Notes under the pieces: model-generated
The model's input: only the letters and a program-made list of their open reading frames with translations
Told to the model about the DNA's origin: nothing
Database searches by the model: none
Assembly (NCBI GenBank): GCA_902729315.2
Contig: LR746271.1
Coordinates: 1,327,501 to 1,391,500 of the forward strand
DNA: 64,000 nucleotides
Source: Spirodela intermedia
Taxonomy: Eukaryota; Streptophyta; Magnoliopsida; Alismatales; Araceae
Direction: 5' to 3'
Shown here: positions 39,401-52,101 of the stretch, piece by piece
Layout of the letters: every line of letters begins with the position of its first letter
How positions within the stretch are numbered: the stretch's first letter is position 1
Program-made: the position numbers and the translations under genes

Positions 39401-41122
39401 CAGATGATAATCAGAAGAAAAAATTTAATACAATTCATAATCAATGTGTAGTTCGCTTTTGCCATATTAGAGTATTCACCGACTTGTGAGCTTTTTTCAC
39501 TGAAAAATATGTCAAGATAAAACCTTCTTGATCCATTTATTTATTTTTTTCCTTCAAGTCCGGCTGTTTGATCGGAATCTTGAGTTGGATATGACATGCA
39601 GATTCCTGTTTTGATTAGGAAGACTAAAATTTTTCAGATATGTTTTGGTTCTCGTACATAATAACTTTGTTCTTGGTCAGATATATTTCTCGTCCACATG
39701 TTTAAATTGATATCCATGATTACATGGAACTGACAGGCGTCATCCATTATTACATATATTTCTCGGGCATGCCATATTTGGTGTCCTAAAAGTTTCTCCT
39801 CAAATGAACTGCTGATGCCTTATCTCGCCGCCTGTCTAACATCTCATACCATGTTCTTCGCCGTATTTTGCTTGAATTGCTTCGATGCTTGCAAGCAGAA
39901 AAGCTCTGCCTTCTCTCAATCCCCAGGTTCATTTCCCGATTTGGCATCTCGATGCCATGGTTCAGACTCCCCATCTTCTCCACTTATTCAGACTGCCTCA
40001 CTGGTCTCAGCAACCTTCACCCTCATATAGTAAAAGAATCCCAATATTTATACACATATTAATGCGCATGAAAATTGGAACTTTGGTCGTGATTCATTGA
40101 GAGCTGGCAATGTTGCTGCGGTGGACAGCTCATCATGGTGGACTCTCTCGAGGGCCCACAAGACATCGACAGGATCTGCCCTCCCTTTCTGTTCTTCAAT
40201 TTTCTGAGTGTTAGAAAAATATTTTTTTTTATTAATTTGTGGCTCGTGTTGGATAAATTCTTCTGGGTCTCATTGACCAGTGTGATCTCCCTCTTCTTTT
40301 GTTTGTGGTTTTGTTCTGAAGATCGTGGGGATGGGGGGCGTTGACTTGTTCAAGTTGGGCTTCTCTCTCAATGTGAAAATGGGGACGGGATTTTGTCGGT
40401 GGGCCTCTGCCTGATTTCGGTCAAGGGATAAAAGTCAAACTCGTGTCCATTGAGATGGGCGGGGTGTTCTTGCATCAGTCATCAGGAGGAAGGCGCCGTA
40501 CGTGATTTCATAGGTGGGGTTTGGCTGCGACGGCGCAGCCTTTTTGCCCTCCACCTCTTTTTGAAACGGGGCAGGTCGTGACGTAAATCTCCTTTGACTT
40601 TGTCTCTTCCTTCCCCTGCCTTACCAAACCTCCAGGTACGTTGTCCAAATCGATTTTGTTGATGAGGATATTAACATAATTACAAAAAGTAATAAATTTA
40701 TGCTCTGCTTTAATTTATAAGGATACAAGTGTAATATAAATAAAATGGGATTTATGTGAAATTATGGTAATACGCAAAAGTCACTTCGTGCCTAGAAGTC
40801 AACTCGCCCTTAGACATAATTACAAGAGACGTCGTCTGCCACCTTTTGATCCATCCCGGTGGCGCCTGTCCCGTCGGCGGGGGTAACGATAGCAGCTTCT
40901 GGCCTCCTTACCACTACTTCCCGCGATTGGTTATTGCTATCGGAGTGGTACTTTAACCCCACTCTGGTATGGATGTACGCCCCACGCGACTTCCCACAGC
41001 TACCACCGCTTCCTCTTCTCCGCCGGCCACCGACGTCTCTTCAACGGCGGCGACTGCGGCTGGTAACAAGTCAGCTCTTCGACCCGACGAGGTGGATAGA
41101 AGACTATCAACCTCCCTCATGG
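33481..41122. other. Long stretch without a recognised gene
   Basis: The CDKG 3' UTR must occupy its start, followed by the 240-bp tandem repeat at 34086-34555. The remainder is moderately AT-rich with short open frames (up to about 112 codons, 35700-36038) that show no recognisable domain. A G homopolymer of about a dozen bases lies near 39206. The GC-richer part after 40380 is probably the upstream region of the small peptide gene. Confidence 0.45.
34086..34555 (+). repeat. Two diverged tandem units of about 235-240 bp
   Basis: CATTTTCTCCATGCAG opens units at 34086 and 34326. Later landmarks recur in the same order: TATCTTGTT(T/G)AAC, CACAAA/ACCAAACATAAT-like, CATTCAAGA(T/C)GG, and a GTGCATT/GTGTATT that restarts the unit. 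The units are clearly diverged, so the duplication is old. Confidence 0.65.
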
Positions 41123-41123
41123 C

Positions 41124-41130
41124 TATAAAT
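41124..41130 (+). promoter_or_regulatory. TATA box candidate
   Basis: CTATAAATC lies 43 bases before the Met chosen for the small secreted peptide. Initiation about 30 bases downstream would leave a leader of only about ten bases, but in the right order. Confidence 0.4.
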
Positions 41131-41166
41131 CTCTCCTCGGTGGCTCTCCATCATAGAGAAACGGAG

Positions 41167-41415
41167 ATGGCATTGCCGCAGAGATTGGTTCTCCTGGTTT
41201 TCTTCTTCTTCCTCTTCCTCTTCCTCCACTGGCCTGAGGCATCAGCGGCACGGGCGCTCCGGCAGGCGGCGCGGGGAGGGGCTGCGGCGGAGCTGCTGGC
41301 GGCGCTGCCGAAGGGAAGCAAGAAGTCCGTCGGGGCGTCGTCATGCACCGGCAAGGCGGCGGCGGCCGCGCTGCGGTGTCCTCTCAAGGTGTCGCTTAAT
41401 AAGGGGAAGAGGTAG
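41167..41415 (+). CDS. Candidate small secreted peptide precursor, 82 residues
   Basis: A GC-rich open frame starting MALPQR, followed by a strong hydrophobic core LVLLVFFFFLFLFL and an Ala-rich cleavage-like site (EASAARA) near residues 24-30. The mature part is Ala/Gly/Lys-rich with just two cysteines (SSC and LRC, 15 residues apart) and a basic end LNKGKR. This layout fits a secreted peptide precursor. I do not recognise the family: no CLE, RALF, EPF, PSK or IDA motif is visible. The open frame extends upstream in frame to Mets at 41119 and 40969, but a TATA-like element at 41124 and the signal peptide favour the Met at 41167. It could still be a chance frame in GC-rich DNA. Confidence 0.5.
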   Translation: MALPQRLVLLVFFFFLFLFLHWPEASAARALRQAARGGAAAELLAALPKGSKKSVGASSCTGKAAAAALRCPLKVSLNKGKR

Positions 41416-41684
41416 CGAGCCTCGTTGGAAGAGAGACTCCATTCTTGTGAGAGGATTCATGCATCAGAATTAGTTCTAACATTCATTCAAAGCCATGACG
41501 TCTCTCTCCCTCTCTCTCTACCTCTATCTATTTATCTACCGAACTATCAATTTTATCTGCTGTTGGCCCTCTGAGGGAGGGGGTTCCGAAGGGGAAGAGG
41601 TAACGGTTAGTGCGGAGGACGATGCGGATGTCATTCCCGGGACTCGTTGGAAGAGGGTCTCCGTTCGTTCTTCTCCGAGTGGGG

Positions 41685-41716
<32 letters not shown>

Positions 41717-41850
41717 AGGCGTGCAGATCTTTCTACGCTGCTTTTTTGTTCTCTTCGATTCATTTTGAGAGCATTCATGCACCAGAAACGTTCTAAGTTT
41801 CGTAAAAAACCTTCCTTCTGCCAAGGCAGCCATGACGTGTGTCTTTCTCT
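41401..41850 (+). repeat. Diverged duplication of the small-peptide gene 3' end
   Basis: Four blocks recur in the same order. AAGGGGAAGAGGTA is at 41401 and 41589; CTCGTTGGAAGAG at 41421 and 41643; ATTCATGCA(T/C)CAGAA at 41455 and 41773; AGCCATGACGT at 41491 and 41828. The first block spans the final codons and stop of the peptide gene. The second copy is expanded by a GA repeat (41690-41716) and by unrelated sequence. Confidence 0.65.
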
Positions 41851-42832
41851 CTCTTTCTCTGCCTTCATCTCTCTCTCCCTCTCTCCATCTAACTCTCTTT
41901 CTCTTCCTCTCTCCCCCCTCTCTCTCTAACTCTCTTCTCACCCTTCCTCTTTCCCCTTTCCCCCCATCTCTCTCTTTCTCCCTCGCTAAATCTCTAACTC
42001 TCTTTCTCTCCCTCCCCTCTCTCTGCCCTCTCTCTCTCGCTCTCTCCCCTCCCGAAGGCCCGCCGGTCGACCTCAGCGCAACGCCATCTTTTTTGCACCG
42101 AACGGCGTTCACATCAGCAAAACTTGACGGACCACACTTCAACGCGCCACGCTGGCCGTTCTTTTGCGAATTAGATTGGGAGTCAAAATGACAGCCCCCA
42201 TAAATTATCCAAATTAATTTAAAACCCAGAAGAGGACTTAATGTATTAAAATATCCCTCAATTTATCTTAATTTGCAACCCCGCACTTTCGGTTCCCAAT
42301 CTAATTCGGCTTCTTCACGGGATTAATGAGCTCTGGTGCGAATCAATCATGGTCAACGTACGTGGCCCGACGATTGACTGAATTTAACGGAGGTCAAACA
42401 GTAACTCGAAATTATTTTTTTCTTTACTTTATTTAATTTAGTGTATTTAATTAATTTCTCTTGAAAAATCTGAGAAATAATTCTGCCATGGAAAAGGGAA
42501 CTGCTTCCTTGCCAGGAATTACCCGAAAAAATCCTAAAAAAAAGGAATGGAATTGGTTCCGAGAAAGAGTAGAAAGAGCCATTCTTTCTCATCTTAATGC
42601 CAGAAGGTGGATTTAGTGTGGGGAAATTTCCTCATTCCGTAGCGATTAATCCGTTCCGCGCTTTAATATATTCTTACAATGTCTGCGTAGAAATGCATTC
42701 TCAGAATGCACGGCGACGAGGTTTTATGCGACACTAGAGGGGGAGGGGAGAACAAGGAGAGAAGACCGGCTTCAGGTGGTCTTAGTTCTACAGTTCACCG
42801 GCGGGCCAGGGAGAGGAGAAGGCATCGTTCTC
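41851..42832. other. CT-rich tract and upstream region of aspartyl aminopeptidase
   Basis: 41840-42055 is an imperfect CT-rich pyrimidine tract that yields spurious Ser/Leu-rich frames. The rest is AT-rich with no gene, and the last few hundred bases should hold the promoter of the next gene. Confidence 0.55.
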
Positions 42833-45800
42833 ATGGCGGACAACGGGACCACCTCCGTGGTTTCCGAGCTGATCGACTTCCTCAACGCCTCTCCTACTGC
42901 TTTCCACGCCGTCGGTGGGGATCGTCAATCTGTGTCGATATCTCAGGATTCCCGCTTCTTCAGATCGTCCTGTTTCCGATCCCCTGGCATCATTTCAATG
43001 TGGATTTATTTCTCTATCTGGATTTTCATTGATGTTTCTGTGTAGACGAGGCGAAGAGGCGTCTGAAGACGGAGGGATTCGAGCACCTGTCTGAGAAGGA
43101 GGACTGGAAGCTCGAGGCCGGGAAGAAGTACTTCTTCACTCGGAACTATTCCACTGTCGTCGCCTTTGCCATCGGGAAAAGGTGCGTCTAATTTCTTTAG
43201 AGGTCAGTGACCGCAAGTAATTGAACTCTCTCGTAGCGAATTGTGGTAACGATGAATGTGGTCTTCCCTCCCTTTCGGCTAGATACGTTGCAGGGAACGG
43301 CTTCCACATCGTTGGAGCGCACACTGATAGCCCTTGCCTCAAAGTGAAGCCCACCTCGAAGGTCGGATACTGAAACTGTTCCAGCTTTCATTTTTCTTAT
43401 ACCTTTATCTTTGTTGTTGTTGTTGTTGTTGTCAACCTACTATTCCTTCGTGTAAGAATCCTCTCGTTTATTTTTTATGTCGAAGTGACGTATTTTAACC
43501 TGTTTCTTTCCCTGGAGGAAAGGATGTTTTCACGTTCTGATGCTTGCATGGACGAGGTGGCGCTCCCTTTTTAGCTCTCGAAGTCAGTGTAGTGGATATG
43601 GATTACTCGTCTAGTACTGGTTTCAGGGATTAGAGTGGAACCGGAAACTTTAATTTCTGTGGTTCTCATGGATGTACGTTATGTTAAGACGATTGTGGTA
43701 GTATGATTGATCTCATGCAGATTGCGGCTTTTTGTTAGGTATCTAAAGGTGGATACCTCGAAGTGGGCGTCCAGACGTATGGGGGCGGATTGTGGCATAC
43801 CTGGTTTGATCGTGATTTAACCATTGCGGGGCGTGTAATTGTAAAGGAAGGAAAAGATGCATCTGTCTGCTACTCTCATAAACTTGTTCGTGTTGAGGAG
43901 CCCATAATGAGGATACCAACATTGGCTATTCATCTTGACAGGTCAGGCTTCAGGACCTTAGCCCTTTCATGTTTGGGTCTGTTGTATTCTAGCATTTGTT
44001 TTCCGTTATATCTATTTCTGGTCTGCCTCGTTTTTCTGTGATGCTTTGTTGCGTTAAAGTATGCTCCTTACTATGTGCATACCACGTGCCATTTTTCTGT
44101 TCTAACACAACTGGAGCAATGATTGTTCTTATCCTTTTCCGCCCTAAATTTACGTAGAAAATTTAGCAGGTGGGCTATCAGAAGGGACTATGTGCACCAC
44201 ATCTAGAAAAATAAATGAGTTGTGGAATCCACTGCCAAAACTAATGAAATCTTTGCTCTGTCTACCACAAAGCTCTGTCAACTTGGTGGGAAAAAAATTA
44301 GATCTCCTTTGCGTGTGCCTTGTGAATTGCCTTTTGCTCTGACAAATGATGTCGCACAGTATACCATGCTTTTAAATAATTGGAGTGTATCAATGTGCTC
44401 TTTTTTGGGGGGATCATGGTATGTGTAGCGATTGTTTGATTATTATGACTCAAATTATTATCGGACTTGATTTGGGAAAACCACTGCGATGGAGTGAGAT
44501 TTTTTGGTTCTTGAGGATATGTGCCATTGTAATCCTGCCGTTATCATTCTCAAATTGTTCAGAGTGCTTCATGGTACCCCTTTTTTTAGGGAATCGGCTA
44601 GATAGATAGCTTCATGTGCACAAAAGTCAAAATAAAAATAAATTTGGTTAGACGATATTGCCATTTTTTCTAGTCTCAGAGTAAAACCATTGCATGAACA
44701 GTAAAAAGAAGAAAAGGAAAATAAAAAGTAGCTTTCTACTGGGTTTCAAGGATTCTGCATGCAAGATGGGAATGCTTAACTCTGACGCAATTTAGTGAGA
44801 ACCGTTGAGAAGGACATTTCCTCTTCCTTCAACATGCTTCTAGTCTACATAAATACTTGTAGTCATCTCCATTTTTTTTGGAAGAGGAGCTGGATTAATT
44901 GAGGTTATACAATTGGGTTTTTTTTTTACTGGCTATTGGCAAACTGGTTTATTTCAAAGTAGTTCCTTATAACATACATCAGAAAACAATGGTATGACTT
45001 CATCGTGACCTGTAAGTAAAATTGCTTTATTTTTTGGTTCCATCCAATAATGTTCTGTTCCTGTCTTACTTTCAGGGGCGTTTCTGAGGGATTCAAGGTC
45101 AATACACAAAGTCACCTTGTCCCTGTTCTGGCAACATTAGTTAAGGTGATTTTATCCTTCAGAGGATGTTCGGCTATGTTTTTTCAGTGGTTGTTTTCAC
45201 ATTTCTCATCATCTGTTTGTAGAGCCGTTTGCTCTTATAAGTAAGAGGTCAATTCTTTTGTCCCCTCTACTTTTCTGTAAATCTGCTGGTTTAAGTCGCG
45301 AACCTTTCATATAAGTAAGAGGTCATGATTTGGCAATCTTTGCATGCAGGAATTTATTGGTATATAAAACAATTACATGATATTATTTTACTAAACATTT
45401 CTTGAAGTCATCAGCACGATTACCAAGTAATTAATATGCATGCCGCTTCTAATGTTACAGGAAGTAATGGTCAAAGTTTTTGTTAGCGGAAACATGCGGG
45501 AAAAATAACTATATATACATTGTCCATCGTGCAAATAATGTCAACTAAGGCTCGAAATTTACATTATATTGATGAAAATATATGCTTACGTCATGCAACG
45601 CTTCTTGCAAGTAAGATATGTATATTGATTGTCAGTGGCATGACAAAAACATGCTCAAGTCATATAACGTGATTCCCAAGCCATTATGAATACACAACCT
45701 TGTCTGACATTTGTCTTTTTCTTTTTTGCTCACATCACATGATGATGTTTTCAAGGTTAGATACGTGTTTGCTCTATCAATGTGATGAAATAAACTGGCG

Positions 45801-48800
45801 TAAGTCATCTTTCGGAACCATTAGTGTACGCATTGTTACATGGCAGTTAAGACAGGGTGGTAAAGCAGGCGCAAAACAGAACTATCTTGTTTAGAAAGTG
45901 GCCAATAAACACAGCTAATGAGCTACATCAAGAAGAAGAAAGAATGCTGACTAACAAACAAGAGCACTGGGTTGTCGTATTCTTAATGGATGAACCAATC
46001 TATGAGGAGTGAACCTGAAGCCTGAATAATCTCTAGGACAGACATGTTTCCTAAAGAGCATACGTTTTCGCTGCAAAGAGATAATTCTCGGAAAAGCTGC
46101 TAGGATCAAGCTCAACGGTCTGAGCTTCTCTCTAGATCCATTGATACTTTTTATGGGTAGCTGCATGAATTCGCTTATCTGTCCAAAGCGAATTTGAAGC
46201 CTGAATAATCTCCAAAGCAGTCCTTTGTTTTCCTTAGAGCTTATTGTCTCTTTCTCACATTATATTTCTATCTATAGCTGGTTGGAACAGGCTCTACCAT
46301 CATAGTTTCTCTCTTGATGGAGATGCATTCCTTCTTTTGCGGTTTTTAACTATCTTCTCCCTTACAAAAGAAACTCTCACACTATGAACGAATATACAAG
46401 AGCTTGTTTAGAAACGTCAGTTATTTGAGGCTTATGAAACATCCAAGCCAATACTATTGTTCTTATCATTCCGTTACTGTTACACTGGTACTGGATTTGG
46501 TTTGGAATAAACTTCTACCGGTTCTTTAAAGGGTTAAAGCTTCTCCGGTGACTACCAAAGTTATTGTCTAAGGTTATTCCACATATACAGGAGCAGAGAT
46601 CTGTAGGAACTTGGGAAGACTAAGAAAGGCTATGAAGATGCTTTCCACGGTATACCAGTCATCTCAGTGGTTTAATTGTGATTTCTGTTGGAAATGGAAG
46701 ATGAAAATACGATACATGTTTGGTGCAATCATTAATATAGTTTTAGATCTTGCATTTCCTCCAAGGCTACAGTATTCCTTTTGGCTATTCATTATTACAC
46801 CATGGAATCTTTTATATGTTTTCGAGCTGCAAGCATCATTATGCAGGATTTTCATTATTCGAGACTGCTTCTTTTAGGAGTTTTCTGCCTATTCCTCTTG
46901 TATCTAAAAAGGTCCTTTTGCAGGCTGAGCTTCAGAAGAAAGTTGCAGACACTGGCAATTCAAAGACCGCATTGTCTACTGATGGAAAAAACTCAAATGA
47001 AAAAAGTACCAACGATAACAGAAAGCACCATTCTGTCCTACTAGAGGTACTTGGTTGCCGGATCCACATTCATGTTTGTCCGTCTTTTTTTTCTGATATT
47101 GAAGACTATGATACCATCTACAGTTGAATCATCCTGATTTATGTTGATAAATGCCTCATATACTGACTGGCAATTGTAGAACGTGTCATGGTCTCAGGGG
47201 AGAAAGCACGACCCTACTCCGTTTTAGTTACCTATCACTTGTGATATTTTTTTTGAGTTAGTTTCATGATTTTCAGATAGAAGCTGTCACGGCTGCATAA
47301 GCACGCGGTTACTTTTATTATTCCCAGTAGTGCCTTGTACATTGATTTATTGATTTTTCCTGTTTATGATCTGATGCTGACTGTTGTTTTATGCATTTTC
47401 ATGATTGCACCAGCTTATCGCAAGTCAGGCCTGCTGTGAGGTGGATAATGTATGTGACTTTGAGCTGCAGCTTTGCGATACTCAACCTAGCATTATTGGT
47501 GGTGCTATGAGAGAGTTTATATTCTCAGGGAGGCTTGACAACCTTTGCATGTCATTTTGCTCATTAAAGGTTGGTACCTTTCATCTGGACTTTCTAAATA
47601 TGCAAAACAGACCCCAGTAGACAGCCATCTTCTAGTTATCTGCATATGGTCAAAATTCTACAAGAGCCCATGTTAGTTGTTGTGCTCCTTGGGATTGTAA
47701 GGACGGCACACCATTTTTCTTTCTGCATGGGGATGGCTATCACGCTGTTAGATTGGATGTTTCTTTCTTCCCGGTGAACTGATTGTAGATAGTTCAGGGG
47801 CCCAAAAGTGTATTCATCAAAAATGTCCACCACAGTCTTTCCTGTGCTGTCAATATTCTTTTAGAAGAACGTCCCGATTCTAATCGTACATATGTTTGTC
47901 TTTTGCCAATTATGAGCACCGTCTCTTATAAGCGAACTGCCCATCTTGAAATAAAGAATATTTGTGGGGGAACCTCCACAGTGCTTTTTAGTACTGCGCT
48001 GCCTTGGAGAACACTGCTTCAGTCAATCCCAGTGCGATATGAAGATGACAAGAGCACATTATTTCCTGTATGTTTTGCTAAGACAAGATGGCACAAACTG
48101 AATGTGGAATTTTTTTCGCGCATAAATTTTTGCTATAATGAGGGGAATAAAGAACCGAAAGGAAATTTTCAATAAACTTGTAACGGACGAGGTATTCAAA
48201 GTATATATTTATATGTGAATCGTGTCAACTCAATTTCAGGCATTGATAGACTCAACATCTTCTGAAAGTGCTCTTGATGATGAATCTGGTGTGAGGATGC
48301 TTGCGTTATTTGATCATGAGGAAATTGGATCAAATTCGGCACAGGGAGCCGGCTCTCCCGTTATGTTTGATGCTCTGTCAAGAATAACGGAATCATTCAG
48401 GTCTTCTGATTACAAGGTAAAGGAAACCCTTTCCATTTTCTATGGATGATTTGTGAGTTTCTATTTTTGAGCGTTTCTTTCATATCATCGAGATCTTAAG
48501 TATTTGTTTTGTCTCTTTAAAGTTCCGAGATATGGAGAAGCATCTTTAAATCTATAGATTCTGAAAATCCGCTCAAATATATGATCGGGATCCATCCAAC
48601 TCACTTTAAAAGGGGTCTAATTGATGCCTGTAGAAAGCATAGAAAACGTTTTATAGTTTAACTTGCACTGTGTATACTGATTGATTCAGCGTACTACATT
48701 CGACCTTTTCTGATATATTTCTTTCAATTATTTACAGTTTCTTGAAAAGGCTGTACAGAAGAGTTTTCTCGTGTCTGCTGACATGGCTCATGCCTTACAT

Positions 48801-51037
48801 CCTAATTATATGGTATGCAATGTCCTATTCACTTGTTATTATTTGAATCATTTGTTCCAGTACGTGTGAGGCAAGTATCGAAAAAGAGCAAGCAACTGCT
48901 AGCTTTTTGGGAACTTGCTCAAATATTTCTTTCCTTATTTCCACAGACACAAGCGTGAGTTTTTTTGGTAATATTAATTTCTTAGTAACTGTCTAATCAA
49001 TTATATTGTAGCAACGGTCCCTTAAATATGTCCTCTATTGGTTTATTTTGATATATTGCTTCAGGATAAGCATGAAGAAAATCATCAACCTAGATTGCAC
49101 GGAGGCCTTGTTATTAAACACAATGCAAATCAGCGCTATGCCACCAATGCTGTTACTTCGTTTATATTTCGAGAGATTGCAGGAAAGCATAACTTGCCTG
49201 TTCAGGTGCGTTTCCTTCTTAAGCTGGATTCCACTATAACCCTTATCACTTTAAAGTGAAAATATTCTATTTGGCTAGAATTTGTTTTTCTGTTCGCTAC
49301 GTATATTGATTTGTTAAAGTAGCTAGCAATTACATTGAAATATATAGTGCATAAAATAACTTGAAGGACGAAAACAGATGAGGAAAGATTTTGGGCTAAA
49401 GTTATATCATGCTGGGATGTATCAGTGACCTAAAACAACTATTAGTTACAACTCCATCAATGGAATCTAACTTGAAAGTCTTGTCAACCAACTCTTGTCC
49501 AGTAACACACCGAGACAAAAGGAATACTAACAGAGAATCCATTAGTCATTACTGTTCTTTCGGCTATTCTAAGGAGAGCTCAATACCAAGAGATTTGAGA
49601 TCCTTCATTCAAGCAGCAGTACAAGAAGGTGGACATGTGGTGATGTAAAAGGGTTATGGTATCCTTGTAGTCAGCCGGTGCCCTAGCCAAAAGGGCTGGG
49701 CAGAAAACAACATGGCAATGACCGACGGTCATTGTAGCTCCATAACGTGTGTTGTATGGTGTTGGACGGTCTAATTGAATGGAAAAGAAGTCCATTTTGC
49801 CATTTTGCCGTTTAACTAAAGGAATGATCGAAAATGTGAGCTTTCTATTGAGTTGATTTGAGCGATAGGCCTGAACCCACTGAGACCCAAAAGCCAATGC
49901 TTCTGTTAGCCAACACTGGTTCTAAAACCGTTTAAGAAACCACCGGGGGAGATCCACTGATTAACAAATCAATTGATTTAAGACCATTTCGGATTATCAC
50001 TATTCAAGTCATCTGATCTGATAGTCACTGTTGTTTTCCTTCCCTTGGGAATCAACTTTTATTTACCTGTACACAATGGCATCATTAAGTATGGGCCAGT
50101 AAATATGGGGTCTTCTCTTCATATTTATAATTTGTTGACTGCGCATTATTGGCATTTATAGATCTTCTTTCAAACCATACATTTCTGACTTGGCCATTCG
50201 TGGTCTTTTGATTTACAATTCATGAAAGAAAGTCAAGCACATTCTTTGATGTTATGTTACAGTGTAGATAATTCCTCTTACCCTAGTTCTGAGATGGTAG
50301 ATCTAAGGTTCTTGAAAGAAAGTCCAGCCCGTTCTTTCATGTTATGCTACACTGTTGACTTCGAGTTATTCAATAGGAGCCAATATCGGCAATTCTTTAG
50401 AACGTTGACTTTTTTTAATTACTCGGGGGACATTATTTTTTCTCCTTTTTTCAAAAAAAAAATGATGAAATGATTCTTCTTTTTCAATTTTGGAAAAACA
50501 TACAGCACACTAAATACTCGAGCTGGCGCTTTTGGATTCGACTCGGAATCATCCCTAATATGTGGATGGAATGAATGAATTGAATCAGTATTTTGAGCAA
50601 TATCGTCTGCTCTGATTTGGGTCGAGTGTTTCTATTTTTGCTTTAGTAATTATAATTTTTATATTGGAACATCATATTATAGTTTACCTTCGTCTGTCCT
50701 AACCATGGGCCTTAATAATTTATTGCATAATATTTTCTAATTATACATGCCGATATAAAACTTTTCGACTTATCTGGGCACTCTATTCCAAATGTTTAAA
50801 ATTTCCTTCGTACAGGACTTTGTCGTTCGCAATGACATGCCATGCGGATCAACTATTGGGCCCATACTTGCTAGTGGCGTCGGAATCCGTACCGTTGATG
50901 TTGGCATTCCTCAGTTGTCCATGCATAGTATCAGGGAAATGTGCGCAGTTGATGATGTGAGCCATGCGTACAAGCATTTTAAGGCCTTTTATGAAGAATT
51001 CACCCAGCTCGCTGAGAAGATTTCAGTGGACATGTGA
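42833..51037 (+). CDS. Aspartyl aminopeptidase (peptidase family M18)
   Basis: Eleven exons: 42833-42914, 43046-43181, 43283-43361, 43739-43941, 45076-45145, 46924-47046, 47414-47569, 48240-48416, 48738-48812, 49065-49205 and 50816-51037. Phases all agree and the product is 487 residues. This zinc metallopeptidase removes N-terminal Asp/Glu from peptides. Family motifs with likely metal or catalytic residues are GAHTDSP (H86, D88), [26 protein letters not shown] (D253), FDHEEIGS (E310-E311), [11 protein letters not shown] (D357), [13 protein letters not shown] and [10 protein letters not shown] (H451). Exon 6 encodes a hydrophilic Lys/Asn/Ser-rich insert of about 30 residues. No targeting peptide is obvious, consistent with a cytosolic or vacuolar enzyme. 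An upstream in-frame Met at 42776 exists; MADNGTT is preferred because it matches family starts. Introns 4, 5 and 10 exceed 1 kb. Confidence 0.95.
50222..50358 (+). repeat. 47-bp direct repeat pair, period 90, in aminopeptidase intron 10
   Basis: TGAAAGAAAGTC...TTCTTT(G/C)ATGTTATG(T/C)TAC appears at 50222-50268 and 50312-50358 with a few substitutions. It lies about 460 bases before exon 11. Confidence 0.75.
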
Positions 51038-51270
51038 GATTTCCCAAGCTTACTCATCCAATTCCCAAGTTTCAAAGACTCAGACGCTGTGAATGAATAA
51101 TTAGGGTTTTTCGCTCAAGTGCGATGATAACTGTGAGTTATGATCTTCCAATGTTGAATAATATGCGAATGATCGGATTATTCCTGCTGGTGATTTAAAG
51201 TTATTATGGGCAATGTGACCAAGTACCATAGCTGATTCTTCTTCTCTCTTATCATGGTGTTATCTAATTT

Positions 51271-51480
51271 CAGCATTTAGAATACTCGTTCAAGTGCAGT
51301 CTGAAAATCATGGACTTATATGTTCAATTCACAAGTTTCTTTCTGAAATAGATCTAATCTCAGCATGTAGAATACTCGTTCAAGTGCAGTTTTAAAAATC
51401 ATGGGCTTATATGTTCAATTCACCAGTTCCTTTCTGAAATATATCTGATTCAGCATGTAGAATACTCGTTCAATTGCAGA
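51271..51480 (+). repeat. 90-bp tandem repeat, 2.3 copies
   Basis: Units start with CAGCAT(T/G)TAGAATACTCGTT at 51271, 51361 and 51451, so the period is exactly 90. The first two units are full length and highly similar; the third stops after 30 bases. The array is 234 bases past the aminopeptidase stop and probably within or just beyond its 3' UTR. Confidence 0.9.
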
Positions 51481-51552
51481 ATAAACTCTTTGAAATAGAT
51501 TTTTTTTATTGGAACTCAGTATTTGAACGAGTATTCAAAGAGTTGATCTGCA
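51461..51552. repeat. Inverted segments at the end of the 90-bp array
   Basis: AATACTCGTTCAA at 51461-51473 has an exact reverse complement at 51523-51535. TGCAGAATAAACTCTTTGA at 51475-51493 has a near-exact reverse complement at 51535-51552. The two pairs cannot nest in one simple hairpin because both arms keep the same left-to-right order. Confidence 0.8.
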
Positions 51553-52101
51553 CTTTATAGTGAAGAGAAAACCTATGAAAGCTGAATCATTGATTTGATC
51601 TTAATGCAAGGAGGTAGCCAAAATCTACTATATAAAGTAAAATTCACCGTGCTGTATGTTCCAGATCTTATAACATATTGTGACATATTTTAGTTCACAA
51701 GTACGTGAATCACATGATATTCCTTTAGTCTTATTGATTTTTGCCCACTATCTACACTTTGAAGGATTGATGACCCAAGCCATGACTCTCTCTCTCTCTA
51801 TCTCTATGTGGGCTTTTGTTCAGTCCAGCCCTTGAAAAACCCGGCCGACCTCAAGAAACAAAGTACAGAGATAGATAGAACTCGATAAATAATAAACCAA
51901 ATGCAGTTATATATATTATACATTAATACATGTTAGTTCACAGAAGTACCTCCCCACATCAGCCTAGCAAAAGATGGTGGATTAGAGGGAGACTAGGGTT
52001 CCTATACTGGTTCATCACTCTCCTTGTAGAGAGCGTCTCAAGGGCACATGCATCGCAAGAAACCCCTTTTCTAGAAATGGATATGGATTCCTGGGCTCAA
52101 T

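Noticed and set aside
41495-42191. Several open frames on both strands over the CT-rich tract
   Set aside because: Low-complexity CT repeats give long frames on both strands; no conserved domain or start context.
49409-49648. 79-codon open frame in aminopeptidase intron 10
   Set aside because: The intron's flanking exons join in phase and match family sequence; this frame has no splice sites or domain support.
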